Of a DNA stretch of 64,000 nt, positions 44,154 through 55,281 are shown piece after piece. The notes under the pieces were generated by a model, which did no database searches, was not told the origin of the DNA, and saw only the letters and a list, made by a program, of their open reading frames with translations. The stretch is from Opitutus sp. Lineage in GTDB: Bacteria > Verrucomicrobiota > Verrucomicrobiia > Opitutales > Opitutaceae. A program made the translations under genes and the position numbers. Location of the stretch: the NCBI GenBank assembly GCA_024998815.1, contig JACEUQ010000001.1, forward strand, positions 124,001 to 188,000. Reading direction: 5' to 3'. Position 1 is the stretch's first letter, and every line of letters starts with the position of its first letter.

Positions 44154-45860
44154 ATGCCTCTCGGAAAAATCCAGACCCAGATTGTCTCCAAGCTCGCTGG
44201 GATGGCGCGTCTCACCGACGTCCAGGTTCAGGCGCTGGTTAATCACCCCGACGACCTCAATGGTGACGCGCTCGACAAGCTGCTCACCGAGGAGTACCGG
44301 GTTACTGCGTTCCAGATTTTTGTGGCGCGCGCCAAGGCGGTTAACATGGCCCCTTTTAACGTAGCCCGCTGGAAGCTTACCCCCCAGACCTTCGAGCGTA
44401 TCCCACAAGAGTTTTGCCAAGAGAACCTCGTGCTGCCGGTTGGACAGGTAGGCGACATGCTCCTCGTTGCTTTCGCCAATCCGTTTGAGGTCAACATCCC
44501 GGTTAAAATACAGGAGATGACCGGGATGAAGGTCGCCCGTCTGCTGGGGCGGGAAAAAGACATCAAGGACAAGTTCGTTAAAGAAACCCCTGGCTCGGTC
44601 GGCTTCGAAGACGTAGTTCAACAGATCGGCGCCGAGTTCGGTACTTCCGCTGATGCTGTTGAGGTAGACGAAGTCACCGAGGATTCAGGCCCGATTATTC
44701 AGCTTTCCAACCGAATCATCGAAGACGCCTATTATTTGGGTACGTCCGACATTCACATCGAGCCGCAGGAAAAAGAAGTGGTCGTGCGCTACCGCATCGA
44801 CGGTATCTGCAAGGAGAAGTTGCGCCTGCCTGCCAAGGTTGGGCCGGCGCTCGTAGCCCGCCTCAAGATCATGTGCAACCTCGACATCGCCGAGCGACGC
44901 TTGCCGCAGGACGGACGTATCGTTTTTAAGCAGTATACGAAAAAGGGCGTCGATATCGACTTACGTGTGTCTACCGCACCGCTCAATCACGGCGAGGGCG
45001 TGGTGATGCGTATTCTGGATAAGCAAAAGTCCACTCTGCCGATGACCGCTTTGGGTTTCTCCGAGGAGAATCTTCGGAAATACCGCGAGGTTATTCAGCA
45101 GCCTTACGGTATGATTTTGCACTGCGGGCCGACCGGCTCCGGTAAGTCGATGACCCTGTATTCCGCCCTTAACGAGATCAACTCGCCGGAGTTGGTGATC
45201 CGTACGGCTGAGGACCCCATTGAGTACACCTTGGCAGGCATTAACCAGATGCAGATGCACAAGCAGATCGGGTTGACCTTCGCCAGTGCCCTGCGCGCCT
45301 TTTTGCGGCAAGACCCCGACATCATTCTGGTGGGTGAAATTCGAGACAAGGAGACCGCCAACATCGCAGTCGAGGCGGCGCTCACGGGCCATTTGCTGAT
45401 ATCCACGCTCCACACCAACGATGCGCCGAGCACGGTTGCCCGTATGACGGATATGGGAATTGAGCCGTTCATGATCTCGTCTTCGCTGCTGTGCGTTTGC
45501 GCGCAACGTCTGATCCGGCGGGCGTGCAAGACCTGCAAAGTCCAGAGTGAGCCGACTCCGCGTGAGAAGGAGATCCTTGAAAAAGCGCTTGGTTGGAGCG
45601 GGCCTATTTACAAGGCGGCGCCCAAGGGCTGCCCCAAGTGCGGAGGTTCAGGGTACAAGGGCCGCGTCGGTATCCATGAACTGATGATCACGACCGAAGA
45701 GCTCATCGAGGGCATCAATAAGGGCTTTGAAACCGCCGAGCTTAAGAAAATCTGTATGCGGGCGGGCATGAAGACCCTTCATCAAGACTCCATGCTAAAG
45801 GTGAAGGACGGCCTGACCACGATGGAGGAGGCAATTGCCAACGTTCCGCTCGATCTTTGA
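44154..45860 (+). CDS. GspE/PilB-family secretion or type IV pilus assembly ATPase
   Basis: A hexameric ATPase that powers pilus or type II secretion pseudopilus assembly. The 568-residue product has an N-terminal GspE_N region ([20 protein letters not shown]), then [20 protein letters not shown] and [13 protein letters not shown]. Walker A is [18 protein letters not shown] (K331). The Asp box is [19 protein letters not shown] and the atypical Walker B is [16 protein letters not shown] (E395). The His box follows in [19 protein letters not shown] four-cysteine zinc site (CKTCK and CPKCGGSG) typical of GspE and PilB lies near the C-terminus. No other pilus or secretion gene lies in the window. 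Confidence 0.93.
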   Translation: MPLGKIQTQIVSKLAGMARLTDVQVQALVNHPDDLNGDALDKLLTEEYRVTAFQIFVARAKAVNMAPFNVARWKLTPQTFERIPQEFCQENLVLPVGQVGDMLLVAFANPFEVNIPVKIQEMTGMKVARLLGREKDIKDKFVKETPGSVGFEDVVQQIGAEFGTSADAVEVDEVTEDSGPIIQLSNRIIEDAYYLGTSDIHIEPQEKEVVVRYRIDGICKEKLRLPAKVGPALVARLKIMCNLDIAERRLPQDGRIVFKQYTKKGVDIDLRVSTAPLNHGEGVVMRILDKQKSTLPMTALGFSEENLRKYREVIQQPYGMILHCGPTGSGKSMTLYSALNEINSPELVIRTAEDPIEYTLAGINQMQMHKQIGLTFASALRAFLRQDPDIILVGEIRDKETANIAVEAALTGHLLISTLHTNDAPSTVARMTDMGIEPFMISSSLLCVCAQRLIRRACKTCKVQSEPTPREKEILEKALGWSGPIYKAAPKGCPKCGGSGYKGRVGIHELMITTEELIEGINKGFETAELKKICMRAGMKTLHQDSMLKVKDGLTTMEEAIANVPLDL

Positions 45861-45871
45861 TTTTACCACCC

Positions 45872-46375
45872 ATGAACCGATTGTTTGCTCTGCTCGTTTG
45901 CGCCGTACTTGCCCTTAGTGCCGGCTGCTCCAAAAAAAACAAGGAAGTGCCTGCGGCGATTAAGTCCGAGGCTGCGATGCTCGCCAGCGAGGCTCAGTTC
46001 GCGATGCAGATCCGTGAGTTTAGCCGTGCCGAAGAGTTGATGCAGCGGTCGCTAAAACTGCGCGATGACATGCCTGAATACTGGGTGACCCTTGGTATGG
46101 CGCGTCGTAAGCAGGACAAAACGGACGGTGCGCGCAAAGCCTATAAAACCGCATTAGAGCTCCATGCTGATCGTTATAAGGAGGGGCATCAGCCTGAAGA
46201 ACTCGCTCAGCAAGCCTTCGTACTGGCCTTGCTCGGTCGTGGTGACGAGGCAATCGCGCTGTTAAATCAGGGGCTTAAGGATCATCCGAATAGTCCTGCG
46301 ATGCAGAAAATGGCCGATCCTCGTGGCCTGCCTCGTACCTTTAAAACAGAGGAATTCAAGGCGCTGAAGCTGTGA
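45872..46375 (+). CDS. TPR lipoprotein in the GspE operon
   Basis: A 167-residue lipoprotein. The start at 45872 gives MNRLFALLVCAVLALSAGC, a signal peptide ending in lipobox LSAGC. The rest is helical with TPR-like pairs (FAMQIREFSRAEELMQRSLK, EYWVTLGMARRKQDKTDGAR, FVLALLGRGDEAIALLNQGL). It follows the ATPase by 11 bases. Lipoproteins of this layout (PilF/PilW-like) help assemble outer-membrane secretin rings. That analogy is inference. Confidence 0.75.
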   Translation: MNRLFALLVCAVLALSAGCSKKNKEVPAAIKSEAAMLASEAQFAMQIREFSRAEELMQRSLKLRDDMPEYWVTLGMARRKQDKTDGARKAYKTALELHADRYKEGHQPEELAQQAFVLALLGRGDEAIALLNQGLKDHPNSPAMQKMADPRGLPRTFKTEEFKALKL

Positions 46376-46438
46376 TTTCAGCGGATGGAGTCCTGTTTAT
46401 AGGATTGCGCGCTGATCGTTAACGCCGGCGTAGGGCCT

Positions 46439-47563
46439 TTACAGGTACACCCCACCACCCAACAAGCGCTCGCCGTCATGGATTGCGAGGATTTGCCCGC
46501 TCGCAAGTCCTCGCTGGGGCTCGTCGAAACGGACCACGGCGGAGTCAGCGGAAAGCGGGGTGAACTCAATCGCCACTCTGGGGTCGCGATAACGTACACG
46601 GCCCTCCAGTCGGCAGCGAGTGGTGATCGGCGCACTGTTCCATTGCAATGCGTGCAGACGTACCTCGGCTTGGAACAACCCGGGCGCGTCGGCTGAGTCA
46701 AACGCTACTAGCAGCGCGTTGTCGTCGGCGCGTTTGCCGACGACGACATAGGCCTGATTATCGGTATTTGACGGCACGCCGATGCCTTTGCGCTGACCCA
46801 GAGTGTAATAGTGCAACCCGCGGTGTTCGCCGATGAGTTTGCCGTCGGTTGCGCGGAGGATCGGTCCGGACAAGTCGGGCACGTATTGACGGAGAAAGTC
46901 TTGCATTTTGACCTCGCCGATAAAGCAGATGCCTTGGCTGTCCTTTTTGGCGGCTGTAGGCAGGCCAGCCTCAGCGGCTAGGCGACGCAGTTCGGGTTTG
47001 GGCAAGTGGCCGATGGGAAAGCGGGCATCGGCCAGTTGGTCCTGTGAAAGCAGGGAAAGAAAGTAGGACTGGTCCTTGTTCTTGTCGGCACCTTCAATAA
47101 GCGCAAAACGAGCACCGCCGGCCTGTCCCTCGTCGCCGCGAGTGAGACTCGGCGTGTTGGTGAGTTCGATACGGCGGGCGTAGTGACCGGAGGCCACTGC
47201 TGAGAAACCGTGGTCGCGGGCCCAGTGACGGAAGACCCCGAATTTGATCTCGCGGTTGCACATGATGTCGGGGTTGGGGGTGAGACCGCGCTGGTAACCG
47301 TCGAGCAGATAGGCGACCACGCGCTCACGGTAATCCTGCATCAGGTTGACCACCCTGAACTCGATACCGAGCCGATCGCAAACCGCACGGGCGTCATCAA
47401 TGTCCTGCATCCACGGACAGTGGCCGATGACGTTGTCCTCGTTGATCCAGTTTTTCATGTACGCGCCCACCAGATCGTGGCCCTGGCGCTTGAGCAGCAG
47501 GGCGGCGACGGAGCTGTCGACTCCACCGGACATGGCGACGAGGATTTTTTCGGTTTTCGGCAC
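46439..47563 (-). CDS. mnmA: tRNA-specific 2-thiouridylase MnmA
   Basis: Inserts sulfur at position 2 of the wobble uridine in Lys, Glu and Gln tRNAs. The 374-residue product starts at a GTG. It has the PP-loop [17 protein letters not shown] (SGGVDSS at 12-18), the first catalytic Cys in [15 protein letters not shown] (C102), and the second in [19 protein letters not shown] (C213). The C-terminal beta-barrel ([20 protein letters not shown]) is also present. All catalytic residues are intact. The divergent gene on the plus strand begins over 100 bases away. Confidence 0.95.
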   Translation of the reverse strand: MPKTEKILVAMSGGVDSSVAALLLKRQGHDLVGAYMKNWINEDNVIGHCPWMQDIDDARAVCDRLGIEFRVVNLMQDYRERVVAYLLDGYQRGLTPNPDIMCNREIKFGVFRHWARDHGFSAVASGHYARRIELTNTPSLTRGDEGQAGGARFALIEGADKNKDQSYFLSLLSQDQLADARFPIGHLPKPELRRLAAEAGLPTAAKKDSQGICFIGEVKMQDFLRQYVPDLSGPILRATDGKLIGEHRGLHYYTLGQRKGIGVPSNTDNQAYVVVGKRADDNALLVAFDSADAPGLFQAEVRLHALQWNSAPITTRCRLEGRVRYRDPRVAIEFTPLSADSAVVRFDEPQRGLASGQILAIHDGERLLGGGVYL

Positions 47564-47685
47564 TGATCATGACGACGTGATCGGAGCGGGTGGTTTGTCA
47601 ATCGCTAGTCCTCTGGTTGATGGCTCGTCTTGTGTTTTCGGTCTTGTGCGAAGGCATCGGGCCCAATGATATCGGCGGCACTATC

Positions 47686-50208
47686 ATGGCTGCTCGTGTC
47701 CCTAAAATTGCTAGCGCTTGGTTAACTTCGCCGACACAGGGCGTGATTGAGCTTTGCCAAGATTGGCGGGCGCGAAAGCTCCCTCCGTTAACGTTGAGTT
47801 CAGGTGCGAGCTTTGCGGGGTTACACCGAGTGCCCGACTACACCTTCGGCTGTCAGAGCGCCTATTTCGTTAATCGTAAGGGCGAAATCTGGTTTTTCAT
47901 CCGAAGTGAGCTTCACCCCGAAGTGATCGCCGACAAGGAGAAGGTTTTTCTCGCGGGCGATTTCAACGGTTGGCAAGAGGCGGTTTTTCACACAGAATGG
48001 ACGATGCGGCCCGCAACTCTGGGAGGTGAATCAGTGCTCATCTGGTCGGGGCCGGCGGAGCGGTTTTTTAGGCAGCCGCACTTTAAGTTCAAATTTGTCA
48101 CCGATAAGGGACGGTGGTTGAATGTGCCCAATTCGGCTCCGAATGGCGTGCGGGACGAGACGGGGAACCTGAACTATTCGATCGATCCTGATCGTACAGG
48201 TCAGCACTTGTTCAAGTTCGACCTCGCCGCCCCCCTCGATTTGTCGTCTTCTTGGTCGGTACTTTGGTATTCGTTTAAGTCCGACCTCTCGGCGCCCCTG
48301 GATTTATCTTCCGCGTGGTCGGAACGTTGGTCGGAAGCGGCTGATTCACACAGCGTACCGCTGATGCCTGGCGACTTCTTTTTCCAGATGGAAAGCAACT
48401 TGCCGATGGGCGCCGGAGTGAAGGGCGGCGAGACGGTTTTTCGGTTGTTCGCACCCCGCGCTAAAACCGTTGAGTTATGCGTGTGTTCGCAACTGAGTGA
48501 GCAGCACGCCCCTTATCGGTATGCGCTCAATAGCCTCGGTCAGCTTGGTGGTATAAATGCGGGCGTGTGGGAAGTGGTGTTGACCGAGAATTTACACGGT
48601 TGGTTCTACTGGTACCACGTGGACGGGCCAAGGGATGTCTGCGGGCTTTTTGAGCCGGCGCATCGGGTGCTGGATCCCTACGCGCAGGCCACGATCGGTC
48701 GGCTCGGGCCAGGCATCGTGCTCGACCCACAATGGGTGGGGAAGGGGGATCGAGGCTTTAAGACGCCGGCATGGCAAGATCTCGTGATTGCCGAAGCACA
48801 CGTGCGCGACTTGGTTTCGCACGCGCCACTAACCCTGGACGGGGACGAGCGGCGTGGGTTCGCCGGACTCCGCAAGTGGGTCGAGCATCCCGATTTTTAT
48901 TTACACCGGCTCGGGGTGAACTGTGTCGAACTCCAGCCGGTGCAGGAAAATGATGCCGCTTCGGCAGACGAGTATCACTGGGGTTATATGACCTCCAATT
49001 TCTTTTCGCCTCATAGCGGCTACGCCACCAATCCGGCTAAGGCCAGCGGGGTGAAGGAATTTCAAGACCTCGTGCATGCCTTCCACAAGCGGGGGATGGC
49101 CGTGGTTTTGGACGTGGTTTACAACCACGTTGGCGAGCCGGCGCATCTGATGTTTGTCGACCGGCTGTATTATTTCGAGCAGGACAACAAGGGCCAGTTG
49201 TCCAATTGGAGTGGTTGCGGCAATGACCTACGCTGTTCCGCGGCCATGGTCACGCGGCTGATCATCGACAGTTGCCGGCACCTCATTGAGACCTACGGCG
49301 TCGACGGTTTCCGTTTTGATCTGGCCGATTTGGTGAGTGCGCCCGTGCTGATGAAGGTCGAGACCGCGCTCAAGCGTGTGAAGCCCGACGTCATACTGAT
49401 CGCCGAGCCGTGGAGTTTCCGCGGGCATATCGCGGGCGAATTGCGCGACACGGGCTGGGCGTCGTGGAATGATGGTTACCGCAACTTTGTGCGTGAGTAC
49501 GTTCGCGGCAGTGGAACGCGGGAGGGCTTTGAGTACTACCTGAAGGGCTCACCGTGGTATTACGCGAAATGGCCGGCTCAGACGGTTAACTACACGGAGT
49601 CCCACGACGACAAGACGTGGATCGACAACATCACCGACAATGCCAATCGCAACGGCGACACGCCAACGGCCAATGATCGTCGGCGTACGCATTTGATGGC
49701 TTCGATCCTATTTATGTCCGTGGGCATTCCGATGCTTTCGGCCGGACAGGACTTCATTCGCTCCAAGCTGGGTATCCACAATACCTATCAAATGGGCGAG
49801 GTGAACGCCTTGGATTATCGTCGCATTTTCCGCTTCCCGTCCACGCATACTTATTACGCAGATTGGATCGCCTTCCGACGCTCCGAGGAGGGGCGCTTGG
49901 TCCGTCATTTTACCCGCGCGAGCGAAGGATTTTTTCAGTTTTATTGGGCGCGCATCACTGCGGCTGCCGCGATTATCTATAATGCGGACCTTTCGCAGGG
50001 CCCTGTTCAATTGCTTTTTGCGATCAATAACACGCTCAGCGATGTGACGATTTCCCTCGGCGAGGGCATCGCTTCGCCGGCTTGGCGGCAACTCGCCGAC
50101 CATGAGCGGTTCTTTGGCAACGCCGGCGTAACTGCGCTTCGGCAAACCGTAGCGAATGAAATATTTCTTCCGGCGCTAGGCTGCGCGTTGTGGATCCTTG
50201 ATGCGTAA
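47686..50208 (+). CDS. GH13 glycogen-debranching/pullulanase-type enzyme
   Basis: An alpha-glucan hydrolase of family GH13. The start at 47686 (MAARVPKIASAWLTSP) gives 840 residues. Two E-set/CBM48-like domains precede the barrel: one around KVFLAGDFNGWQEAVFHTEW, the second around GGETVFRLFAPRAKTVELCV. The catalytic barrel has region I AVVLDVVYNHVGEP, nucleophile D545 in VDGFRFDLADLV, acid/base E574 in ILIAEPWSF, and D641 in NYTESHDDKTW. Near-identical 21-residue units are repeated in tandem between the two E-set domains (48211-48336). It probably trims glycogen together with the phosphorylase at 17867. Pullulanase versus isoamylase type is not resolved. Confidence 0.88.
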   Translation: MAARVPKIASAWLTSPTQGVIELCQDWRARKLPPLTLSSGASFAGLHRVPDYTFGCQSAYFVNRKGEIWFFIRSELHPEVIADKEKVFLAGDFNGWQEAVFHTEWTMRPATLGGESVLIWSGPAERFFRQPHFKFKFVTDKGRWLNVPNSAPNGVRDETGNLNYSIDPDRTGQHLFKFDLAAPLDLSSSWSVLWYSFKSDLSAPLDLSSAWSERWSEAADSHSVPLMPGDFFFQMESNLPMGAGVKGGETVFRLFAPRAKTVELCVCSQLSEQHAPYRYALNSLGQLGGINAGVWEVVLTENLHGWFYWYHVDGPRDVCGLFEPAHRVLDPYAQATIGRLGPGIVLDPQWVGKGDRGFKTPAWQDLVIAEAHVRDLVSHAPLTLDGDERRGFAGLRKWVEHPDFYLHRLGVNCVELQPVQENDAASADEYHWGYMTSNFFSPHSGYATNPAKASGVKEFQDLVHAFHKRGMAVVLDVVYNHVGEPAHLMFVDRLYYFEQDNKGQLSNWSGCGNDLRCSAAMVTRLIIDSCRHLIETYGVDGFRFDLADLVSAPVLMKVETALKRVKPDVILIAEPWSFRGHIAGELRDTGWASWNDGYRNFVREYVRGSGTREGFEYYLKGSPWYYAKWPAQTVNYTESHDDKTWIDNITDNANRNGDTPTANDRRRTHLMASILFMSVGIPMLSAGQDFIRSKLGIHNTYQMGEVNALDYRRIFRFPSTHTYYADWIAFRRSEEGRLVRHFTRASEGFFQFYWARITAAAAIIYNADLSQGPVQLLFAINNTLSDVTISLGEGIASPAWRQLADHERFFGNAGVTALRQTVANEIFLPALGCALWILDA
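48211..48336 (+). repeat. 63-base in-frame tandem duplication in the GH13 gene
   Basis: Unit 1 (48211-48273) encodes FKFDLAAPLDLSSSWSVLWY and unit 2 (48274-48336) encodes FKSDLSAPLDLSSAWSERWS. Length is identical (21 codons) and about two thirds of the residues match. It lies in the linker between the two carbohydrate-binding domains. Confidence 0.8.
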
Positions 50209-50349
50209 CGGGTCGTGCGACCAATAAACGCATCTTAATTACCACAAGTTGCGCACCCAAAACCCTTGCCAACGGCAAACGGCTCGCCTTCTTTGCTCAT
50301 CTCGCGCCTTCACGGCGCGATTAACTTGTTTCAGCAACCTAACTCATAG

Positions 50350-51411
<1,062 letters not shown>

Positions 51412-51428
51412 TTACCACTGAGGTATTG

Positions 51429-51489
51429 CCCACGGAATACACGGAACACACGGAATTAACTCTTCCGTGTATTCTGTGTGTTCCGTGGG
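51429..51489. repeat. Long hairpin between gap and pgk
   Basis: The two arms (about 27 bases each, separated by TTAAC-like loop sequence) start CCCACGGAATACACGGAACA and end TTCTGTGTGTTCCGTGGG, with only two or three mismatches. It resembles the CCACGGAATACACGG-type dispersed repeats seen in this kind of genome. In the mRNA it would form a strong stem upstream of pgk. It lacks a T-run, so it is not a classic terminator. Confidence 0.8.
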
Positions 51490-51513
51490 CACTTCGTTTC
51501 TGAGGATTTACAT

Positions 51514-52758
51514 ATGGCCAAATTCAAAACTATTCGCGACCTCGATCTCGCCGGTAAACGCGTGTTCATGCGCGTTGATTTCAATGTCCCCCAGGACAAG
51601 AAAACCGGTGCTATCACCAACAACGCCCGCATTGTCGCCGCGCTGCCCACGATCAAATACGCGCTCGAAAAAGGTGCGTCCGTCGTCCTCGCCAGCCACC
51701 TCGGCCGTCCCGATGGCCAGGTGATCGAAAAATTCTCCCTCAAGCCCATCGCTGCCGAGTTAGAGAAGGTTCTCGGTAAACCCGTGGCATTCGCGACCGA
51801 CTGTGTCGGCCCCATAGCCGAACAGGCCGCCGCCGCCCTCAAGCCCGGCCAAGTCCTCCTACTTGAAAACCTGCGCTTCCACATCGAGGAAGAGGGCAAG
51901 GTTAAGCTCGAAGATGGCACCTCGGTGAAAGCCGATCCGGCCAAAGTGACTGAGTTCCGCGCCGGTCTTTCGAAGCTCGCCGACGTTTACGTCAACGACG
52001 CCTTCGGTACCGCCCACCGCGCTCACAGCTCCATGGTTGGCGTGACCTTGCCGATCAAGGCCGCTGGTTTCCTCATGGAAGCCGAGCTCAAGGCATTCGC
52101 CAAGGTCTTGGATAATCCTGATCGTCCCCTGCTCGCCATACTCGGTGGCGCCAAGATCGCCGACAAGATTCCCCTGATCAAAAACCTGCTCGATAAGGCC
52201 GATAAAATCATCATCGGCGGCGGCATGGCCTACACCTTCCATAAAGTTCTTCGCGGCACCCCGATCGGCACCAGCTTGTACGATCCGGAAGGCGCTAAGA
52301 TCGTCGAAGAGCTCGTAGCCAAGGCTGCGGTTCGCAACGTTGAGCTGATCTTCCCGATCGACTTCGTTTGCTCCGACGCCTTCTCGCCCGACGCCAACAC
52401 ATGCGCCGCCGACCTCGCCACCGGTATTCCCGACGGCTGGGGTGGTCTCGACGCCGGCCCCAAGTCCATCGAGCTTTACCGCCAAGCGATCCTGTCGTCC
52501 AAGACCATCATCTGGAACGGCCCCGCTGGTGTATTCGAGTTCGACAAGTTCGCCACGGCCACCAAGGCCATGGCCGATGCCATCGCCGAGGCCACCGCCA
52601 AGGGCGCCACGACGATTGTCGGCGGCGGCGACACCGCGACGGCCGCGAAGAAATTCAAGGTCGCCGACAAGGTCACCCATTGCTCCACAGGCGGCGGCGC
52701 TTCCCTCGAGTTCCTCGAGGGCAAGTCACTGCCCGGCGTGGTCTTCCTTGAAAGCTAA
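51514..52758 (+). CDS. pgk: Phosphoglycerate kinase
   Basis: Transfers phosphate from 1,3-bisphosphoglycerate to ADP. The start at 51514 ([20 protein letters not shown]) gives 414 residues. Motifs: [57 protein letters not shown], and the nucleotide site [12 protein letters not shown] and [15 protein letters not shown] with the C-terminal [19 protein letters not shown]. It sits between gap and tpiA on the same strand. The upstream in-frame ATG at 51478 overlaps the hairpin repeat and is unlikely. Confidence 0.97.
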   Translation: MAKFKTIRDLDLAGKRVFMRVDFNVPQDKKTGAITNNARIVAALPTIKYALEKGASVVLASHLGRPDGQVIEKFSLKPIAAELEKVLGKPVAFATDCVGPIAEQAAAALKPGQVLLLENLRFHIEEEGKVKLEDGTSVKADPAKVTEFRAGLSKLADVYVNDAFGTAHRAHSSMVGVTLPIKAAGFLMEAELKAFAKVLDNPDRPLLAILGGAKIADKIPLIKNLLDKADKIIIGGGMAYTFHKVLRGTPIGTSLYDPEGAKIVEELVAKAAVRNVELIFPIDFVCSDAFSPDANTCAADLATGIPDGWGGLDAGPKSIELYRQAILSSKTIIWNGPAGVFEFDKFATATKAMADAIAEATAKGATTIVGGGDTATAAKKFKVADKVTHCSTGGGASLEFLEGKSLPGVVFLES

Positions 52759-52855
52759 AATGCGTTTCACCGGTGAACAGTTGGCCTTTTGGTTACCTGT
52801 TCGCCGGTATTAATGTCCTCGCACTCTCCATCAGCTAATCAGCCTTTTAACTCTC

Positions 52856-53626
52856 ATGAATATTCGTAAAAAACTCATCGCCGGTAACTGGAAGATGAAC
52901 AAAACCTCCGCCGACGCCTCTGCGCTTTTGCAGGAAATCGTCACCGAGGTGGGTAAACAGACCGACGTGGATGTCGTCGTGTGCCCCCCGTACACGTCAC
53001 TCGAAACCGCCGCCAAGTCCCTCGATGGTTCGACGGTTAAATTGGGCGCGCAAAACCTGCACCCCGAAAAGAGTGGCGCTTATACCGGCGAAATTTCCGC
53101 CGAGATGCTCCGAGCACTTTTCGTGAACTATGTCATCATCGGCCACAGCGAGCGCCGTACTTACTTCGGCGATACCGACGCGTTTGTTAACCTCAAGGTG
53201 CTTGCCGCGCTGAAGAACCAGCTCAAGCCCATCCTTTGCGTGGGTGAAACCCTCAGCGAGCGCGAATCCGCCCAGACCCTCAAGGTCGTGCAGACTCAGC
53301 TCGAGGCTGGCCTTGAAGGCGTCTCCAAGGAACTCGCAACCAGTGTCGTCATCGCTTACGAGCCTGTCTGGGCTATCGGCACCGGTAAAGTTGCAACCAC
53401 GGAGCAGGCGCAAGAGGTTCACGCCTTCATTCGTTCGCTCCTGGTGAAGCTCTTCGGCGAGGCTGTTGCGCAGAAGGTCCGTATCCTTTACGGCGGCTCC
53501 ATGAAGCCCTCCAACGCTCCCGAACTCCTCGCGCAAAAAGACATCGACGGCGGCCTCATCGGTGGCGCTGCGCTGGAGTCCCGGAGCTTCGTTGAGTTGA
53601 TCAAGGCTGCCTCGGCCGCTAAGTAA
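52856..53626 (+). CDS. tpiA: Triosephosphate isomerase
   Basis: Interconverts dihydroxyacetone phosphate and glyceraldehyde-3-phosphate. The 256-residue product begins MNIRKKLIAGNWKMNKTSAD with Lys13 in the active site. The catalytic His is in IIGHSERRTYFGDTDAFVNL. The catalytic base Glu169 is in VIAYEPVWAIGTGKVATTEQ. The phosphate-binding end is RILYGGSMKPSNAPELLAQK and DGGLIGGAALESRSFVELI. It is last of the three consecutive glycolytic genes and is followed by a terminator. Confidence 0.97.
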   Translation: MNIRKKLIAGNWKMNKTSADASALLQEIVTEVGKQTDVDVVVCPPYTSLETAAKSLDGSTVKLGAQNLHPEKSGAYTGEISAEMLRALFVNYVIIGHSERRTYFGDTDAFVNLKVLAALKNQLKPILCVGETLSERESAQTLKVVQTQLEAGLEGVSKELATSVVIAYEPVWAIGTGKVATTEQAQEVHAFIRSLLVKLFGEAVAQKVRILYGGSMKPSNAPELLAQKDIDGGLIGGAALESRSFVELIKAASAAK

Positions 53627-53646
53627 ACCTCGTTCGTTTTTCTTCC

Positions 53647-53677
53647 TGAGGCGGTTCCATCCGGAGCCGCCTTTTTT
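53647..53677 (+). terminator. Intrinsic terminator after tpiA
   Basis: GGCGGTTCC-ATCC-GGAGCCGCC stem followed by six T residues and GTG, 20 bases after the tpiA stop codon. Confidence 0.85.
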
Positions 53678-53833
53678 GTGTCCCAGTGGCCGCCGTCCGG
53701 TTTGAAGGCAACGAACTGTTGCAGCACCGGGCGTCATTAGGTCCGACGTGTGTCCGGAAAATAAGGATAGGAATTGGGCCTAAAAACGTTGCGCCAACCG
53801 TCGGTACATTGCTGTATTTTCGCTTTTCCCATC

Positions 53834-55255
53834 ATGGCTACACCCTCGCTGATTCAGGAATTTGAACGTGCCGGACAAGGGCATGTTTTCGCATTTTATA
53901 ACGAGCTCGCGCCTGAGGCGCAGCAAGCGCTGCTGGCCGAGGCGGCCGAGATCGATCTGGCGGAGGTGGATCATCTCACGCGCACCTTGCTATCTAAGGA
54001 TGCCGCATCGGGTCTCGATCTCACTGGTTTGTCACCTGCTCCTTACGAGCGTCGCCCTGAAAATGGGGGTGATGCAGCCGCCTGGAGCGCGGCCAAAGTG
54101 GCAGGTGAGGCCGCCTTAAGTGCAGGTCGCGTTGCCGCCTTCACCGTAGCCGGTGGGCAGGGGACACGCCTAGGTTATGACGGGCCCAAGGGTACCTATC
54201 CGGTGACTCCCATTAAGCATAAAACACTCTTTCACGTTTTTGCTGAGAAAGTCCGTGCGGCCGGTGCGCGTTACGGCAAGCCGATCCATTGGTTTATCAT
54301 GACCAGTCACGTGAACCATGGGCCGACCGAGGCATTTTTTAAGGCCAATGGCTACTTCGGCCTTGCCGAGACCCAGGTTCATTTTTTCCGTCAAGGTCGC
54401 ATGCCGGCCGTCACGCCCGAGGGTAAAATCCTGCTCGAAACCAAGGGCACCATCGCCATGTCGGCCGACGGCCACGGCGGTTCGCTCCGCGCCCTCGATC
54501 GCAGCGGCGCGCTCGATATCATGGAGAAGGAGGGCATCGATATCCTGAGCTACTTCCAGGTGGATAATCCCCTGGTTCGGGGCATTGATCCGGCGTTCAT
54601 CGGCTGGAATGTTCTGCGTGGCTCCGAGATGTCGAGCAAGATGGTGGCGAAAGCCTATGCCGGCGAGAAGGTCGGTCATTTCTGCTCCCAGCGCGGTCAA
54701 AATATCGTGATCGAGTACTCCGACTTGCCGAAATCATTTCAAGAGGAGATCGACCCAGCCACCGGCGCTCTGCGCTACATCGCCGGCAGCATCGCGATCC
54801 ATATTCTCGATACGAAGTTCATCCGCCGCATGGCCCGCGGATCCGATTCCCTCCCGTTCCACCGTGCCGACAAAAAGATCCCGACGATTGATGCAGCGGG
54901 CAATCCCGTGAAACCGGACAAAGCCAACGGCGTTAAGTTTGAAATGTTTGTTTTCGACGCGCTGCCCTTCGCTGCCAAACCCGTCGTCATCGAAACTCCA
55001 CGCGCCGACGATTTCTCGCCGGTTAAAAACGCCGAAGGCCTCGATTCGCCCAAGACCTGCGTGGATGATCAGCTCCGCCAGTTTGCACGCTGGCTCAGCG
55101 CCAACGGTGCTGTCGTGCCGACCGATTCCACCGGCCTTCCACCTTTCCCAATCGAGGTTTCGCCACTCTTCGGGTACGACGAGGATTCTTTTGCGAACGC
55201 TTGGAATAAGCTTTTGACCAAGCCTGTAGTCGCCGCCGGCCTCTATCTCGAATAA
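53834..55255 (+). CDS. UDP-N-acetylglucosamine/UDP-sugar pyrophosphorylase (eukaryote-type UDPGP family)
   Basis: Forms a UDP-sugar from UTP and a sugar-1-phosphate. The start at 53834 (MATPSLIQEFERAGQGHVFA) gives 473 residues. Family motifs are the nucleotide loop AAFTVAGGQGTRLGYDGPKG, WFIMTSHVNHGPTEAFFKAN, HFFRQGRMPAVTPEGKILLE, SADGHGGSLRALDRSG and YFQVDNPLVRGIDPAFIGWN. This is the UAP1/AGX-like type, distinct from bacterial GalU and GlmU. Placement directly before phosphoglucomutase suggests that it draws on glucose-1-phosphate or GlcNAc-1-phosphate. Substrate choice is not certain. Confidence 0.88.
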   Translation: MATPSLIQEFERAGQGHVFAFYNELAPEAQQALLAEAAEIDLAEVDHLTRTLLSKDAASGLDLTGLSPAPYERRPENGGDAAAWSAAKVAGEAALSAGRVAAFTVAGGQGTRLGYDGPKGTYPVTPIKHKTLFHVFAEKVRAAGARYGKPIHWFIMTSHVNHGPTEAFFKANGYFGLAETQVHFFRQGRMPAVTPEGKILLETKGTIAMSADGHGGSLRALDRSGALDIMEKEGIDILSYFQVDNPLVRGIDPAFIGWNVLRGSEMSSKMVAKAYAGEKVGHFCSQRGQNIVIEYSDLPKSFQEEIDPATGALRYIAGSIAIHILDTKFIRRMARGSDSLPFHRADKKIPTIDAAGNPVKPDKANGVKFEMFVFDALPFAAKPVVIETPRADDFSPVKNAEGLDSPKTCVDDQLRQFARWLSANGAVVPTDSTGLPPFPIEVSPLFGYDEDSFANAWNKLLTKPVVAAGLYLE

Positions 55256-55281
55256 TCCACCCTGTTACCAGCGCCCAAACC

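Noticed and set aside
48201-48398. Small minus-strand frame within the GH13 gene
   Set aside because: Its repetitive appearance only mirrors the tandem duplication on the coding strand.
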